Shown here: positions 28,203-36,763 of the stretch, in pieces
How positions within the stretch are numbered: the stretch's first letter is position 1
Layout: every line of letters begins with the position of its first letter
Made by a program: the position numbers and the translations under genes
Assembly (NCBI GenBank): GCA_024637035.1
Contig: JAGXFW010000015.1
Location: 1-64,000 of the forward strand
DNA length: 64,000 nt
From: Actinomycetes bacterium
GTDB lineage: Bacteria > Actinomycetota > Thermoleophilia > RBG-16-64-13
Direction of reading: 5' to 3'
The notes under the pieces: generated by a model
The model's database searches: none
What the model was told of the DNA's origin: nothing
What the model saw: the letters and a program-made list of their open reading frames with translations, nothing else

Positions 28203-29124
28203 CGGACCTCCAACCAGCCGCTTCCATGACCTCGCGAGCCAAGAGACGCTCTCTCAGTCGCGCCGCTACATCCGCCGAATCCCGAAGCGGCGCGCCGTCC
28301 AAGCTCGAGGCCGCGCACACGCCGAGGAGGCTGCCGGTGAGCAGGAGCCCGCTCTCGAGGGCCTCACCCATGGGCACAGGCCGTACGCTCACCGGTATTC
28401 CCAGGGCCGAGGCTTCCTCGACCACCACTCCCAGAGTCACGCCGGGCAGCCGACCTTCGCCCCCGGGGCACGCGATGCCTCTTCCGTCCCAAGCTAGGAC
28501 ATTGCTGAACGAGCCCTCCAGCACGACGTCGGACTTTTCGTCCACTAGAAGACACTCGAAAGCAGCAGCCGCCTCGGCTCGAGCCTTCGCCGCGACGCTG
28601 ACGAGGTAGTTGCCCGACTTCAGACCCGGTAGAGGTCGCGGGCAGCCCCGTGAACTCACCAGCCGCACGCCCGCCTGGTACGCGGCCGCGGAGAGCGGTG
28701 TGGTCTCACTCACGCCGGCGATCACCCGCGGCCGCCGGCCCTCTCGAGGTGCGGTGATGCCACGCCCGCCGCCGGGTTGCTCGCCGCCGGTGACCTGCAG
28801 CCGCAGAACCCCAAGGCCTACTGGCCGCGCCGCCAACAGTGCCCGCACCCCCCCCTCGACCTCGGTGATGTCGAGCGGGATGCCGAGCTCCTCGCAGCCC
28901 GCAAGAAGCCTGTCGCGATGCCGGGTCCAGAGGCACGGCGCCCCGTCGACCACCTTGAGCGTCTCGAAGAGGCTCTCTCCGTACATGACCGCGCGGTCGA
29001 AGGCGGAGACGACAGCCTGGTCGCGCGGGACGAGTCGCCCATCGAGCAGGACCACATCCGCGAAGTCCGGGGCTCCACCCCCACCCGCGCCCCCGTCTCC
29101 AGGCGGGTCGATGCGCTCGGTCAC
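28192..29124 (-). CDS. pabC: Aminotransferase class IV, probable aminodeoxychorismate lyase
   Basis: 310 aa from GTG/ATG 29124, overlapping pabB by 4 bp. PLP fold-type IV: FDRAVMYGESLFETLKVVDG, LKSGNYLVSVAAKARAEAAAAFECLLVDEK with the PLP Lys in LKSGNY, and VLEGSFSNVLAW. Position after pabB points to 4-amino-4-deoxychorismate lyase giving p-aminobenzoate for folate. A D-amino acid or branched-chain aminotransferase cannot be excluded from motifs alone. The N-terminal Gly/Asp-rich stretch is unusual and probably disordered. Confidence 0.85.
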   Translation of the reverse strand: MTERIDPPGDGGAGGGGAPDFADVVLLDGRLVPRDQAVVSAFDRAVMYGESLFETLKVVDGAPCLWTRHRDRLLAGCEELGIPLDITEVEGGVRALLAARPVGLGVLRLQVTGGEQPGGGRGITAPREGRRPRVIAGVSETTPLSAAAYQAGVRLVSSRGCPRPLPGLKSGNYLVSVAAKARAEAAAAFECLLVDEKSDVVLEGSFSNVLAWDGRGIACPGGEGRLPGVTLGVVVEEASALGIPVSVRPVPMGEALESGLLLTGSLLGVCAASSLDGAPLRDSADVAARLRERLLAREVMEAAGWRSGGR

Positions 29125-30716
29125 GATGACGACCCCGCGCCGCCGACCCGGTGTGCGCCATCGACCCGGTCCGCGCCGCCGACCCGGCCCGCCCCCTCCG
29201 CATCGATCTCTGCCGCGCCTTGCTCGGTCAACCGCTTCGCCTGGAGCGCGGCCCGCACCATCGCCTCGGCCTTGCTCAGCGTCTCGAGGTACTCCCTTTC
29301 CGGCACCGAGTCGGCCACGATACCGCCGCCGGCCTGCGCATACAGCGCATCGCCAACGCGGACCAGCGTGCGGATCACGATGTTCGTGTCCATGTTCCCG
29401 CCGTAGCCGAGGAAGCCGAACGATCCGGTGTAGGGCCCTCGCCTCACCGTCTCCAGCTCGTCGATGATCTCCATACAGCGCACCTTCGGACAGCCGGTGA
29501 TCGTTCCCCCGGGGAACATCGCCCTCAGTAGGTCGACCGAATCCGTGCCCTCACGCAAAGAGCCCGTCACGTTGCTCACGATGTGGATCACGTGGCTGTA
29601 GCGCTCGGTGACCATGAGTTCGTCCACGTGCACGGTGCCGTATTCGCAGACCCGCCCCAGGTCGTTCCGCTCGAGATCGACCAACATGATGTGCTCGGCG
29701 CGCTCTTTCGGATCAAGGTTGAGGTTCTCGGCCAGAAGTCCATCCTCGTCGAAGTCACGCCCTCGCCGCCGCGTGCCGGCTATCGGGCGTGCATCGGCCA
29801 CCCGTCCCCGCAGGCGCACCAGGCGCTCCGGCGAACTCGAGTGCAGCTCGTATCCGGAGAGACGCAGGTAGCCGGCGAACGGTGAGGGGTTGACCTTGCG
29901 AAGCACCCGGTAGAGCAACGCCGATTCGCCCCCGTACTCGAGGCGCAGTCGCTGCGACAGGTTGGCCTGGAAGATGTCGCCCGCCCACACGTACTCCCGG
30001 GTGCGCGCCACTATCTCTTCATACTCGTCACGCGTCACGTTGGAGCCCGTCCTCAGGCTCTCTTCCCGGCTGTGTCCCTCCACCGAGAGATCGAGATGCA
30101 CACGCGGCGCCCGGGCCGCACGCGAGAGGGTCTCAGCGATGTCGTCTAACGCGGCCAGCGAATCTCCCACCGCGATGACCCGGTCATGCTCGTGATCGAA
30201 ACACAACAGCCGGGAGGGGAAGATCAGATCGACATCGGGGATACGCAGGTCGTCCACCGTGTTGTCGGGGAGCACCTCGATATATCGCCCTGCGTCGTAG
30301 GTGAAGAGCCCGTACGCGCCCACCCATTCAAGACCGTCGACCGCGGGACCGACCCAGCGAACCTGCTGAGCCTGCTCGGCCAGCATTGCGCGAACAACTA
30401 GAAACGGGTCACCGGACGATTCGGTGCGAGTCCACGCCCCCGCCTCGTCGCGTCGGGACACCACCACGCGCCCGTCCTTCGCCCACAGGTGAGCCCATGG
30501 TGCCCAGGCGAGCAACGAGCGGCGGGCGAGGCGGGGGTTGCCGCCGGCGCTGTCGAGAAGCACGACCTGTTGGTCGGGGTCCTCAGGGGGCTCCCCCGCT
30601 CCAGGCAACCCGCCCCCTCGAGGAAAGGCGCCAAGACGGTCGAGCAACTCCAGCGGACGATAGGCGTAGGGCCCGAGAGAACTCGCGCAGAGGCCCCCGT
30701 GCCCTGCCTCGGTCAC
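29121..30716 (-). CDS. pabB: Aminodeoxychorismate synthase component I (chorismate-binding)
   Basis: 531 aa from GTG 30716; the GTGA overlaps the dnaB stop. N-terminal Anth_synt_I_N region, then the chorismate-binding domain: AGDIFQANLSQRL, YLRLSGYELHSSSPERLVRL, ARPIAGTRRRG, DLERNDLGRVCEYGTV, MFPGGTITGCPKVRCMEIIDELE, QAGGGIVADSVPEREYLETLSKA. The adjacent pabC supports PabB over TrpE. No glutaminase subunit is in the window. The last 35 residues come from an 18-bp tandem repeat (RVGGAD/RVDGAH/RVGGAG) and look dispensable. Confidence 0.9.
   Translation of the reverse strand: MTEAGHGGLCASSLGPYAYRPLELLDRLGAFPRGGGLPGAGEPPEDPDQQVVLLDSAGGNPRLARRSLLAWAPWAHLWAKDGRVVVSRRDEAGAWTRTESSGDPFLVVRAMLAEQAQQVRWVGPAVDGLEWVGAYGLFTYDAGRYIEVLPDNTVDDLRIPDVDLIFPSRLLCFDHEHDRVIAVGDSLAALDDIAETLSRAARAPRVHLDLSVEGHSREESLRTGSNVTRDEYEEIVARTREYVWAGDIFQANLSQRLRLEYGGESALLYRVLRKVNPSPFAGYLRLSGYELHSSSPERLVRLRGRVADARPIAGTRRRGRDFDEDGLLAENLNLDPKERAEHIMLVDLERNDLGRVCEYGTVHVDELMVTERYSHVIHIVSNVTGSLREGTDSVDLLRAMFPGGTITGCPKVRCMEIIDELETVRRGPYTGSFGFLGYGGNMDTNIVIRTLVRVGDALYAQAGGGIVADSVPEREYLETLSKAEAMVRAALQAKRLTEQGAAEIDAEGAGRVGGADRVDGAHRVGGAGSSS
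29145..29198. repeat. Three 18-bp tandem repeats in the pabB 3' end
   Basis: Units begin GACCCGGTGTGCGCCATC, GACCCGGTCCGCGCCGCC and GACCCGGCCCGCCCCCTC. They keep frame and encode a six-residue repeat in the tail of PabB. Probably slippage with no function. Confidence 0.75.
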
Positions 30717-32116
30717 CGGTACTCCCGGGCGGGACGCTCGCCGCCGCTCTCAGGAAGTCCGTCGCCCTGCATGTCGGCGAAACGCGTGTACCGTTCGATG
30801 AACGCCAACTTGCACTCGCCGATGGGACCGTTGCGCTGCTTGCCCACGATGATCTCGGCGATACCCGTATCGACGCTGTCCTTGTTGTATACCTCGTCGC
30901 GGTAGATGAACATCACGACGTCGGCATCCTGCTCGATCGCGCCCGACTCCCGCAGGTCGGAGAGCACGGGTCGACGGTTGGTGCGTTGCTCCACTTGGCG
31001 CGACAACTGAGAGAGCGCCAGTACCGGCACATCGAGGTCCCTCGCCAAGATCTTCAGGCCCCGCGAGATGCGCGACACTTCCTGCTGCCGATTCTCCGTG
31101 CCAGCGTCGCCCATCATGAGCTGAAGGTAGTCGATCACGATCAACCCCAGGCCCTTCTCCTTGGCCTTCAATCGCCGCGACTTCGCCCGGATCTCCATCA
31201 GGTTCACGGACGCGGTGTCATCGATGAAGATGGGCGCGTTGTGCAGCGGGGTGCAGGCCGCGGTGAGCTTCGTCCACTCCCCCTGCGTGAGTTTCCCGTG
31301 GCGCAGCTTATGGCTATCGATGCGCGCCTCGGAGCACATCATGCGCTGCACTAATTCCATCTTCGACATCTCGAGGCTGAACAGGGCGACGCCTTTGCCC
31401 TGATCGACCGCCACGTTACGGGCGAAGTTCAGGGCCAGGGCCGTCTTCCCCATAGAGGGACGCCCTGCCAGGACGATCAGGTTGGCCGGCTGGAAGCCGG
31501 TGATCTTCTCGTCGAGCCGACGGAAACCGGTCTCGACGCCGCGGACCCGCCTGCCCTCCGACATGATCTTCTCGAGCTCGGCGAACTGATCGCTGATGAG
31601 TTCTCCCATAGGGCTGAACTCCGCGGACACCCGGCTTTGCGAGATGCCGAAGACCATCTGCTCCGCCCGGTCGATCAGATCGACGGGCTCCCCTTCGCGC
31701 TGGTAGCCCAGCTCCGCGATGCCGGAGCCGACCTGGATCAGCGACCTGAGCAGGTAGTTCTCTCTGACGATCTCCGCATAGTAGCGGGCGTTCGTCGCCA
31801 CAGGTACCGCCGAGACCAGCGAGTGGACGAACGCACGCCCACCCACCTCGTCGAGACACCCCGCGTTGCTGAGCGACTCGCTCACCATGATGGGGTCCAC
31901 CGGTTCGCCGCTGGCGTACAGCTGCTCGATCGCCTCGTAGATGAACTGGTGGCTGCGCCGATAGAAGTAGTTCGGGCGCAGCACCTCGGTGACACCCGCG
32001 ATCAAGTTGGGGGCGACCATGAGCGCACCAAGGACGGAAACCTCGGCATCCAGGTTCTGGGGCATCAGGTTCTGTGCCCTGTTGCCCGCGCCGCCAGGTC
32101 CGTTGTCGCTCATCAT
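30713..32116 (-). CDS. dnaB: Replicative DNA helicase
   Basis: 467 aa. Start placed at ATG 32116 after a GGGGG stretch; ATG 32113 or 32128 are alternatives. N-terminal DnaB domain (PQNLDAEVSVLGALMVAPNLI), linker, then RecA-like ATPase: Walker A AGRPSMGKTALALNFARN, LFSLEMSKMELVQRMM, Walker B LIVIDYLQLM, arginine-finger region SQLSRQVEQRTNRRPVLSDLRESGAIEQDAD. It unwinds DNA at the fork. No intein. It follows rplI as in many Gram-positive genomes. Confidence 0.96.
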   Translation of the reverse strand: MMSDNGPGGAGNRAQNLMPQNLDAEVSVLGALMVAPNLIAGVTEVLRPNYFYRRSHQFIYEAIEQLYASGEPVDPIMVSESLSNAGCLDEVGGRAFVHSLVSAVPVATNARYYAEIVRENYLLRSLIQVGSGIAELGYQREGEPVDLIDRAEQMVFGISQSRVSAEFSPMGELISDQFAELEKIMSEGRRVRGVETGFRRLDEKITGFQPANLIVLAGRPSMGKTALALNFARNVAVDQGKGVALFSLEMSKMELVQRMMCSEARIDSHKLRHGKLTQGEWTKLTAACTPLHNAPIFIDDTASVNLMEIRAKSRRLKAKEKGLGLIVIDYLQLMMGDAGTENRQQEVSRISRGLKILARDLDVPVLALSQLSRQVEQRTNRRPVLSDLRESGAIEQDADVVMFIYRDEVYNKDSVDTGIAEIIVGKQRNGPIGECKLAFIERYTRFADMQGDGLPESGGERPAREYR

Positions 32117-32159
32117 GGCCCCCAGCATCCGCCGCCCATCCCGACCCACGGGTGAGCGG

Positions 32160-32618
32160 CTACTTGGCCCCCTCCGGCGTGACGATCAGTTTCATCTCCG
32201 CCTGCTCCACACTCGCGTGTACGTCGACACGGATCGTGAACGTCCCAACGGTCTTGATGGGTTCCTCGATGTGCACGTGGCGCTTGTCGATGCGCACCTT
32301 GCGGGCGGCATAGATCGCCGTAGCCACATCCTGGTTGGTGATCGAACCGAAGAGCCGATCTGCCGTGCCGACCGGAGCCGGGATGGTGAGCACTGTCTTG
32401 CTGAGCAGGTCGCGCACTTCCTCCGCCTGCTCGGCGGCCCGACGCTCCCGCCCCTCGCGCTCGTCCTGCACCTTGCGCACGGCTTCGATACGAGCCGACG
32501 TCGCCGTCTCGGCCAACTTCCGGGGAAGAAGGAAATTCCGCGCGTAGCCATCGGCCACGCTGGCCACTTCACCCTTGTTGCCTACGTTCTCCACATCCTG
32601 CAGCAGGATGACCTCCAT
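32160..32618 (-). CDS. rplI: 50S ribosomal protein bL9
   Basis: 152 aa; begins MEVILLQDVENVGNKGEVASVADGYARNFLLPRKLA, the bL9 signature, followed by the long central helix and the C-terminal domain (IPAPVGTADRLFGSIT). Usual length. Part of rpsF-ssb-rpsR-DUF2232-rplI-dnaB; its ATG directly follows the upstream stop. Confidence 0.97.
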   Translation of the reverse strand: MEVILLQDVENVGNKGEVASVADGYARNFLLPRKLAETATSARIEAVRKVQDEREGRERRAAEQAEEVRDLLSKTVLTIPAPVGTADRLFGSITNQDVATAIYAARKVRIDKRHVHIEEPIKTVGTFTIRVDVHASVEQAEMKLIVTPEGAK

Positions 32619-33638
32619 CTACATCTCCTCCTGATCGCCCGCGCCCTCGCTACCCCTCGGGCCAACAGACCCGACGGGCGGTGTCGCGACGGCATAGCGC
32701 TTCCTATAGTCGAACCATGTATCCAACAATCCGGCCCAGCTGGTGAACTGCAGCATGAGTTGACCCACAAGTGCCGCCGTGTACATCGCGACCTTGGTGC
32801 CGCCGCCGTAACCCCTGCTTGTCGCGAACCAGTGGACCAGAGCCAGCCCTTGTATGAAGAACAAAGTCTGGAAGAACACGAAGAGATTCAACCCTACCAG
32901 TCGAACGCTCTCCGCGCCGCCCTCGAAGCGACCGGCGAAGATCAGCAATGCCAGTCCGAAAATGAAACCGTACGAGGCCGACCAATGCAACCTGAACCGC
33001 GAGAAGGCGAGGTCTCCGGCTGCCTTCTCTCCCAGGTGCGGGAACACGACCGCAACCAGAGCCAAACTCGCGCTGGCAAGCATGAGACCGGCGACCCCGA
33101 GGATCGACGGGAGCATGTACGGCAGCATCGAGAACCACTCGCGTAGTTGCACTGAAGCCTCGTCGACCACGGCCGGGTCCATACCCATCGAGACGTACAT
33201 CTGGCTGGCCGCTGCCATGGACTCATCGAGCAGCTTGCTGAACTGGTCGATGCCGAGACCCGCGATGAACCAGGTGACGGCCGTCGAAACGCCGAAGGTG
33301 AGAGCACCGCCGCCCGTGACAGCCAGCAGAGTGGTCGTGAAGCCCCACTTCCGGGCGAGCGCCACTCCCAACAACGACCCGACGAGGCCCGTGACCAACA
33401 AGGTGAGCACTCCGTTGCCGAGGCCGGTGAGCGCGGCGCTCAGAACACCGGCGCCGAACGCGGTAGCCAGCCCCACGCCCAAACCACGCCTGTACGTGAC
33501 GTAGGCGGTGGGCAACGGGAGCACCGGCATCAGGAAGATGCCAAGGAACGGGACGAACGCCGTCACGACGCTCAGCACGACGGCGAGCGCTACGGCCTTA
33601 CCCGCCTCACTGGTGGCTCCTGTTGAAAAACTACCCAT
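32619..33638 (-). CDS. DUF2232 (YybS-like) integral membrane protein
   Basis: 339 aa from ATG 33638, 47 bp after rpsR, abutting rplI. Eight or so transmembrane helices, with AVALAVVLSVVTAFVPFLGIFLMPVLPLPTAYVTYRRG at the start and LVGLNLFVFFQTLFFIQGLALVHWF near residue 270, as in YybS/DUF2232 proteins. This family sits between rpsR and rplI in many Firmicutes and Actinomycetota; its role is not established. Confidence 0.85.
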   Translation of the reverse strand: MGSFSTGATSEAGKAVALAVVLSVVTAFVPFLGIFLMPVLPLPTAYVTYRRGLGVGLATAFGAGVLSAALTGLGNGVLTLLVTGLVGSLLGVALARKWGFTTTLLAVTGGGALTFGVSTAVTWFIAGLGIDQFSKLLDESMAAASQMYVSMGMDPAVVDEASVQLREWFSMLPYMLPSILGVAGLMLASASLALVAVVFPHLGEKAAGDLAFSRFRLHWSASYGFIFGLALLIFAGRFEGGAESVRLVGLNLFVFFQTLFFIQGLALVHWFATSRGYGGGTKVAMYTAALVGQLMLQFTSWAGLLDTWFDYRKRYAVATPPVGSVGPRGSEGAGDQEEM

Positions 33639-33685
33639 TGTCTATGTGCGTGGGCCGGCCTCGACCCACACGCGTATCCCCAGCT

Positions 33686-33937
33686 CTACCGGTTGGAGTA
33701 GGGCAGCAGAGCCATCTCACGCGAACGCCTGATGGCAACGGCGAGCTGGCGCTGATGACGACGGCACGCCCCGCTGGTGCGGCGAGACTTGATCTTGGCA
33801 CGCTCGGACATGAACCGACGCAGCTGGTTGTGGTCCTTGTAGTCGACGTGCACGATCTTCTCTTTGCAGAAATAGCAGTACTTGCGCCGACGCTGGCCCG
33901 TCGTGGGCCGCGTTCGCCGCCTCTTGGCGAATGCCAC
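33686..33937 (-). CDS. rpsR: 30S ribosomal protein bS18
   Basis: 83 aa; YCYFCKEKIVHVDYKDHNQLRRFMSERAKIKSRRTSGACRRHQRQLAVAIRRSREMALLPY is bS18. Cysteines 21, 24 and 58 with nearby His indicate the zinc-binding (C+) form. bS18 pairs with bS6 on the 30S platform. ATG 33937 lies 21 bp after ssb. Confidence 0.97.
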   Translation of the reverse strand: MAFAKRRRTRPTTGQRRRKYCYFCKEKIVHVDYKDHNQLRRFMSERAKIKSRRTSGACRRHQRQLAVAIRRSREMALLPYSNR

Positions 33938-33958
33938 GTGCGTTCCTCCTGATAATGA

Positions 33959-34411
33959 CTAGAACGGGATGTCGTCCTCGTCTTCGAAATCGATGTCACG
34001 AAAGTCGGAGTCGCCTCCGGACTTGGCCGGAGCTTGGTCACGATCGGACCGTCCGCCGGAGGACGCGCCACCGCCCTCACCTTGGCCGCCGATGAACATC
34101 ACCGTATCGGCGATGATGTCGACGGTGCTCCGTTTCGAGCCGTCCTGTGCTTCCCAGGAGTCGTAGTTCAAGCGCCCGTCTACGGCCACTTGACGACCCT
34201 TGCTCAGATACTTCGCGCAGTTCTCGCCCTGAGCCCCGAAGACCTTCACGGTGAAGTAGTTGGGCTTCTCTACCCACTGCCCCGAAGCGTCCTTGGTGGA
34301 CGAGTTGACGGCGACCCCGAGGTTGCACACAGAGTTTCCACCCGAGAACTGCTTCAGCTCCGGGTCCCTCGTAAGATTCCCCACGAGTGTTACGTGGGCG
34401 ATGCCCCTCAT
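33959..34411 (-). CDS. ssb: Single-stranded DNA-binding protein
   Basis: 150 aa. OB-fold with HVTLVGNLTRDPELK, VNSSTKDASGQWVEKPNYFTVKVFGAQGENCAKYLSKGRQVAVDGRL, a Gly/Ser-rich linker, and the acidic C-terminal tip DFEDEDDIPF that recruits DNA repair and replication partners. Located between rpsF and rpsR, 3 bp after rpsF. Confidence 0.97.
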   Translation of the reverse strand: MRGIAHVTLVGNLTRDPELKQFSGGNSVCNLGVAVNSSTKDASGQWVEKPNYFTVKVFGAQGENCAKYLSKGRQVAVDGRLNYDSWEAQDGSKRSTVDIIADTVMFIGGQGEGGGASSGGRSDRDQAPAKSGGDSDFRDIDFEDEDDIPF

Positions 34412-34414
34412 GAT

Positions 34415-34765
34415 CTACTCCTCGGTGGTGGTCGCCGCAACGGGCGCGACTGGCACGACGGGCGCGACGGCCGCGACGGGGTCTTCGAGACGTATGGGCA
34501 TGTGGCGGATCACCGCGTCGGTGATCTTGAGCACACGCGTGATCTCGTCGAGTGTGGCGGGCTTGGCCTGGAAATACAGGACAGAATAGTAGCCCTCGGT
34601 CATGTGGTCGATCTCGTAGGCGAAGCGGCGCTTGCCCCAATCATCGACTTTGCCCATCACGCCCTCGTCCGCGGAGATCGTATCCTTGACGCGAGCGAGT
34701 ATCGCGGCGCGGGTCTCCTCATCGGCGTCGAAGCGCAGGATGAGCATCAGCTCGTAGCTGTTCAG
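34415..34765 (-). CDS. rpsF: 30S ribosomal protein bS6, apparent CTG start
   Basis: 116 aa if started at CTG 34765, giving the conserved bS6 beginning (M)NSYELMLILRFDADEE. GGAGGT lies 8 nt upstream of this CTG, and no ATG/GTG/TTG lies in frame at a suitable distance except the internal ATG 34747, which would remove the first conserved strand and has no ribosome-binding site. The family motif YYSVLYFQAKPATLDEITRVLKITDAVIRHMPIR is complete; an Ala/Val/Pro-rich tail follows. A CTG start is rare and could tune its expression. Confidence 0.9.
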   Translation of the reverse strand: MNSYELMLILRFDADEETRAAILARVKDTISADEGVMGKVDDWGKRRFAYEIDHMTEGYYSVLYFQAKPATLDEITRVLKITDAVIRHMPIRLEDPVAAVAPVVPVAPVAATTTEE

Positions 34766-34879
34766 TTTCGGTCACCTCCTTCGGACTGTACGGCCCCGGC
34801 CTCTCTGCCGGAGCAGGGGTGAAATATGGAGTTGTATCCCAGCGCAATGAGCGCACGGGCCGCCTGAAGCGGACCGTGC

Positions 34880-34885
34880 AGTATA
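34880..34885 (-). promoter_or_regulatory. Possible -10 box of the rpsF operon
   Basis: TATACT on the minus strand, about 115 bp before the rpsF start. The -35 is not well matched. The intervening leader holds GC-rich stems (GCCGGGGCC region) that might serve ribosomal-protein autoregulation; this is not verified. Confidence 0.35.
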
Positions 34886-34917
34886 CACGCGGCAAGGGCG
34901 CCCGTACACCATGCCTC

Positions 34918-35265
34918 TCAGCCCTCGCTCGTGCCTCTTCGCGGGTCGCTCCGCCGCGGCCCCGCCCCGGCAGCGAGACGGCTGCCGACACCGGTCGCCG
35001 CGCGCCGCGCACGCCGCGCCCGCACCTTGCGCCGGCCGCCGGGCGACGGCCGATGACGCGTGAATGCGACACGCTCCGCGGTGAGCAACTTCTCTGCCTG
35101 GACGAAGAGAGCGGCGGGCAGTTCAAGCGCGATGCCGCATGAGGCGCCGGAGGTGCCCGCCGGGCGGGGGATCACATCTACCTCGAACCCTCCCTCGAGC
35201 AGCAGGTCTTCAGCCTTCAGAACAGCCTGCGTGGTGGGGAACAACAATATGACGGTCGCTGCCAC
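34918..35265 (-). CDS. DUF3343 protein (putative Se/S carrier-like)
   Basis: 115 aa from GTG 35265, GGAG 9 nt upstream. Residues 1-75 match DUF3343: ATVILLFPTTQAVLKAEDLLLEGGFEVDVIPRPAGTSGASCGIALEL, with a single conserved Cys in SCGIAL. Family members are annotated as putative selenium/sulfur carriers because they occur with SelD/YedF-type proteins. A selenoprotein elsewhere in the window makes a selenium link plausible. The last 40 residues are an Arg-rich, low-complexity extension. Confidence 0.8.
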   Translation of the reverse strand: MAATVILLFPTTQAVLKAEDLLLEGGFEVDVIPRPAGTSGASCGIALELPAALFVQAEKLLTAERVAFTRHRPSPGGRRKVRARRARRAATGVGSRLAAGAGPRRSDPRRGTSEG

Positions 35266-35420
35266 TCGTTCGGTCTCCGTATGTGTTCCGGCTCACGATG
35301 CGGCCGCGCCGGATGGTAGTCACGATGCCTCGAGTATACCCACCCGTTCGGACAGAAGGATCCGACCGGGAAGCGGTCAGCGATCGTCTGATCGGCGTAC
35401 TGGGGCCCCGGACCGCAACA

Positions 35421-35452
35421 AGGCCGTGCCCGGCTTGAGCCGGGCACGGCCT
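35421..35452 (-). terminator. Strong hairpin downstream of the DUF4349 gene
   Basis: AGGCCGTGCCCGGC-TTGA-GCCGGGCACGGCCT, a perfect 14-bp stem with a 4-nt loop, 30 bp beyond the DUF4349 stop. There is no T-run, so it may end transcription weakly or protect the RNA 3' end. Confidence 0.75.
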
Positions 35453-35482
35453 CGCTGAAACTGGGGTGCGACGCTGTCTTGA

Positions 35483-36613
35483 CTAGCTATCCGCTCCGGA
35501 GGACGGGGGCACGCCGGGCTCGGCAGCCGAAGGCACATCGGCCTGCGTGACCGGCGCGGGAACCGTCTCTTGAGGCATGGGAGCCGTCTCTTGAACCGGT
35601 GTGGTTTGCTGGTACTGGGCGCCGTAGGCTTGTTGCGCACCATACTGATACCCGGCGTATTCGGGAGCCGGCGCTCCCTGAGTGCGGGGGAAGCGGCGCA
35701 TGATAAGCCTGACGACCTTGTACACGATCCAGCCAAGGAAGGCCAATATCGCCAGGACCGGGATCGACCCGCCCAACGCGACCAGGATCTCATTGACGCT
35801 GTCGACGAAGGCGTGCAGCGCCTCTTTGAGCGCGTCGATGAACCCCCACCCACTCGGATCCCCCACGTCCGTGCCCGTCTCGTAGATGCTCATGGCGACG
35901 GTCGAGAAGCTGGTGTGTTCGTCGAGGAAGTTGATGCGACCCTGGAGTTGTTCGATCTCCATCTGCGTCTGGGAGATCACCTGTCTCACCTGGAGGACCT
36001 CGTCGATGGTCTTCGCCCTGTCCATGAGAGCCAGCAGCGCTTTCTCCTGAGCTTTGGCGTTCTTCAGCCGAGCGCTGAGGTCCACGTACTCTTCCGTGAC
36101 GTCCTGGGTGTCGATCTCGCGGGACATCACGTCACCCAGTCCGCCGGCGTCGGTGATCGTCTGATCGAAGGCCGATTCAGGCACGCGGATCGAGATGGTC
36201 CCGCTGCGCAACGCTCCCTCTTCGCCGCTCGCCGAAGACCGCGAACTCACGAGGTATCCCCCGTACTTGTCGGCAAGCAGGAGCGCCTTGTCGAATGCGA
36301 TCTGGAACTGCCCTTCCTCTACCTCGATGAGCAGATACGCGTTGCTGATCACCATGCGTTCGAGACTCTGACCTTCACCGGTCAGATTGCCGGCCGAGGT
36401 CAGCTGCGAACTCATCGCCTCGTCGGAAGCCTTGCCATCCTGCTCGTACGGCAGCCCGGCCGGGCTGGAAGCGGCCACGGTTGTTTCCGGGCTCTCGCCG
36501 CGGTAGACGCTATCGTTCGACCCACAGCCCCACAACCCGAGCACCAGGACGAGGAGCAGCGCCACGAGCCCAGCCGACGAGCCCCGCCTCTTGAGATCAG
36601 ACATGCCTGTCAT
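35483..36613 (-). CDS. DUF4349 lipoprotein
   Basis: 376 aa; ATG 36613 after GAGGAGGAG. Signal with lipobox LGLWGC, so membrane-anchored outside. Residues 85-240 form the DUF4349 domain (LIEVEEGQFQIAFDKALLLADKYGGYLVSS, ISIRVPESAFDQTI, TQDVTEEYVDLSARLKNAKAQEKALL) with a coiled coil (VISQTQMEIEQLQGRINFLDEH). A transmembrane helix follows at about 265-290 (ILVALGGSIPVLAILAFLGWIVYKVV), then a Gln/Pro/Tyr-rich cytosolic tail. Function of the family is unknown. Confidence 0.85.
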   Translation of the reverse strand: MTGMSDLKRRGSSAGLVALLLVLVLGLWGCGSNDSVYRGESPETTVAASSPAGLPYEQDGKASDEAMSSQLTSAGNLTGEGQSLERMVISNAYLLIEVEEGQFQIAFDKALLLADKYGGYLVSSRSSASGEEGALRSGTISIRVPESAFDQTITDAGGLGDVMSREIDTQDVTEEYVDLSARLKNAKAQEKALLALMDRAKTIDEVLQVRQVISQTQMEIEQLQGRINFLDEHTSFSTVAMSIYETGTDVGDPSGWGFIDALKEALHAFVDSVNEILVALGGSIPVLAILAFLGWIVYKVVRLIMRRFPRTQGAPAPEYAGYQYGAQQAYGAQYQQTTPVQETAPMPQETVPAPVTQADVPSAAEPGVPPSSGADS

Positions 36614-36763
36614 CACGCTCCTCCTCGCGTCACGCCGTCGCGGCGGCTGCCGTTCCCGCATCTAGATGGTGACCATGGGACGATTCTACAACGACGGGCG
36701 GTTCCCTGGGCGCCGCATCAAGGGCAGGTGGTACGGATCGAGGACCGGCGGGCGTGCGACGCT

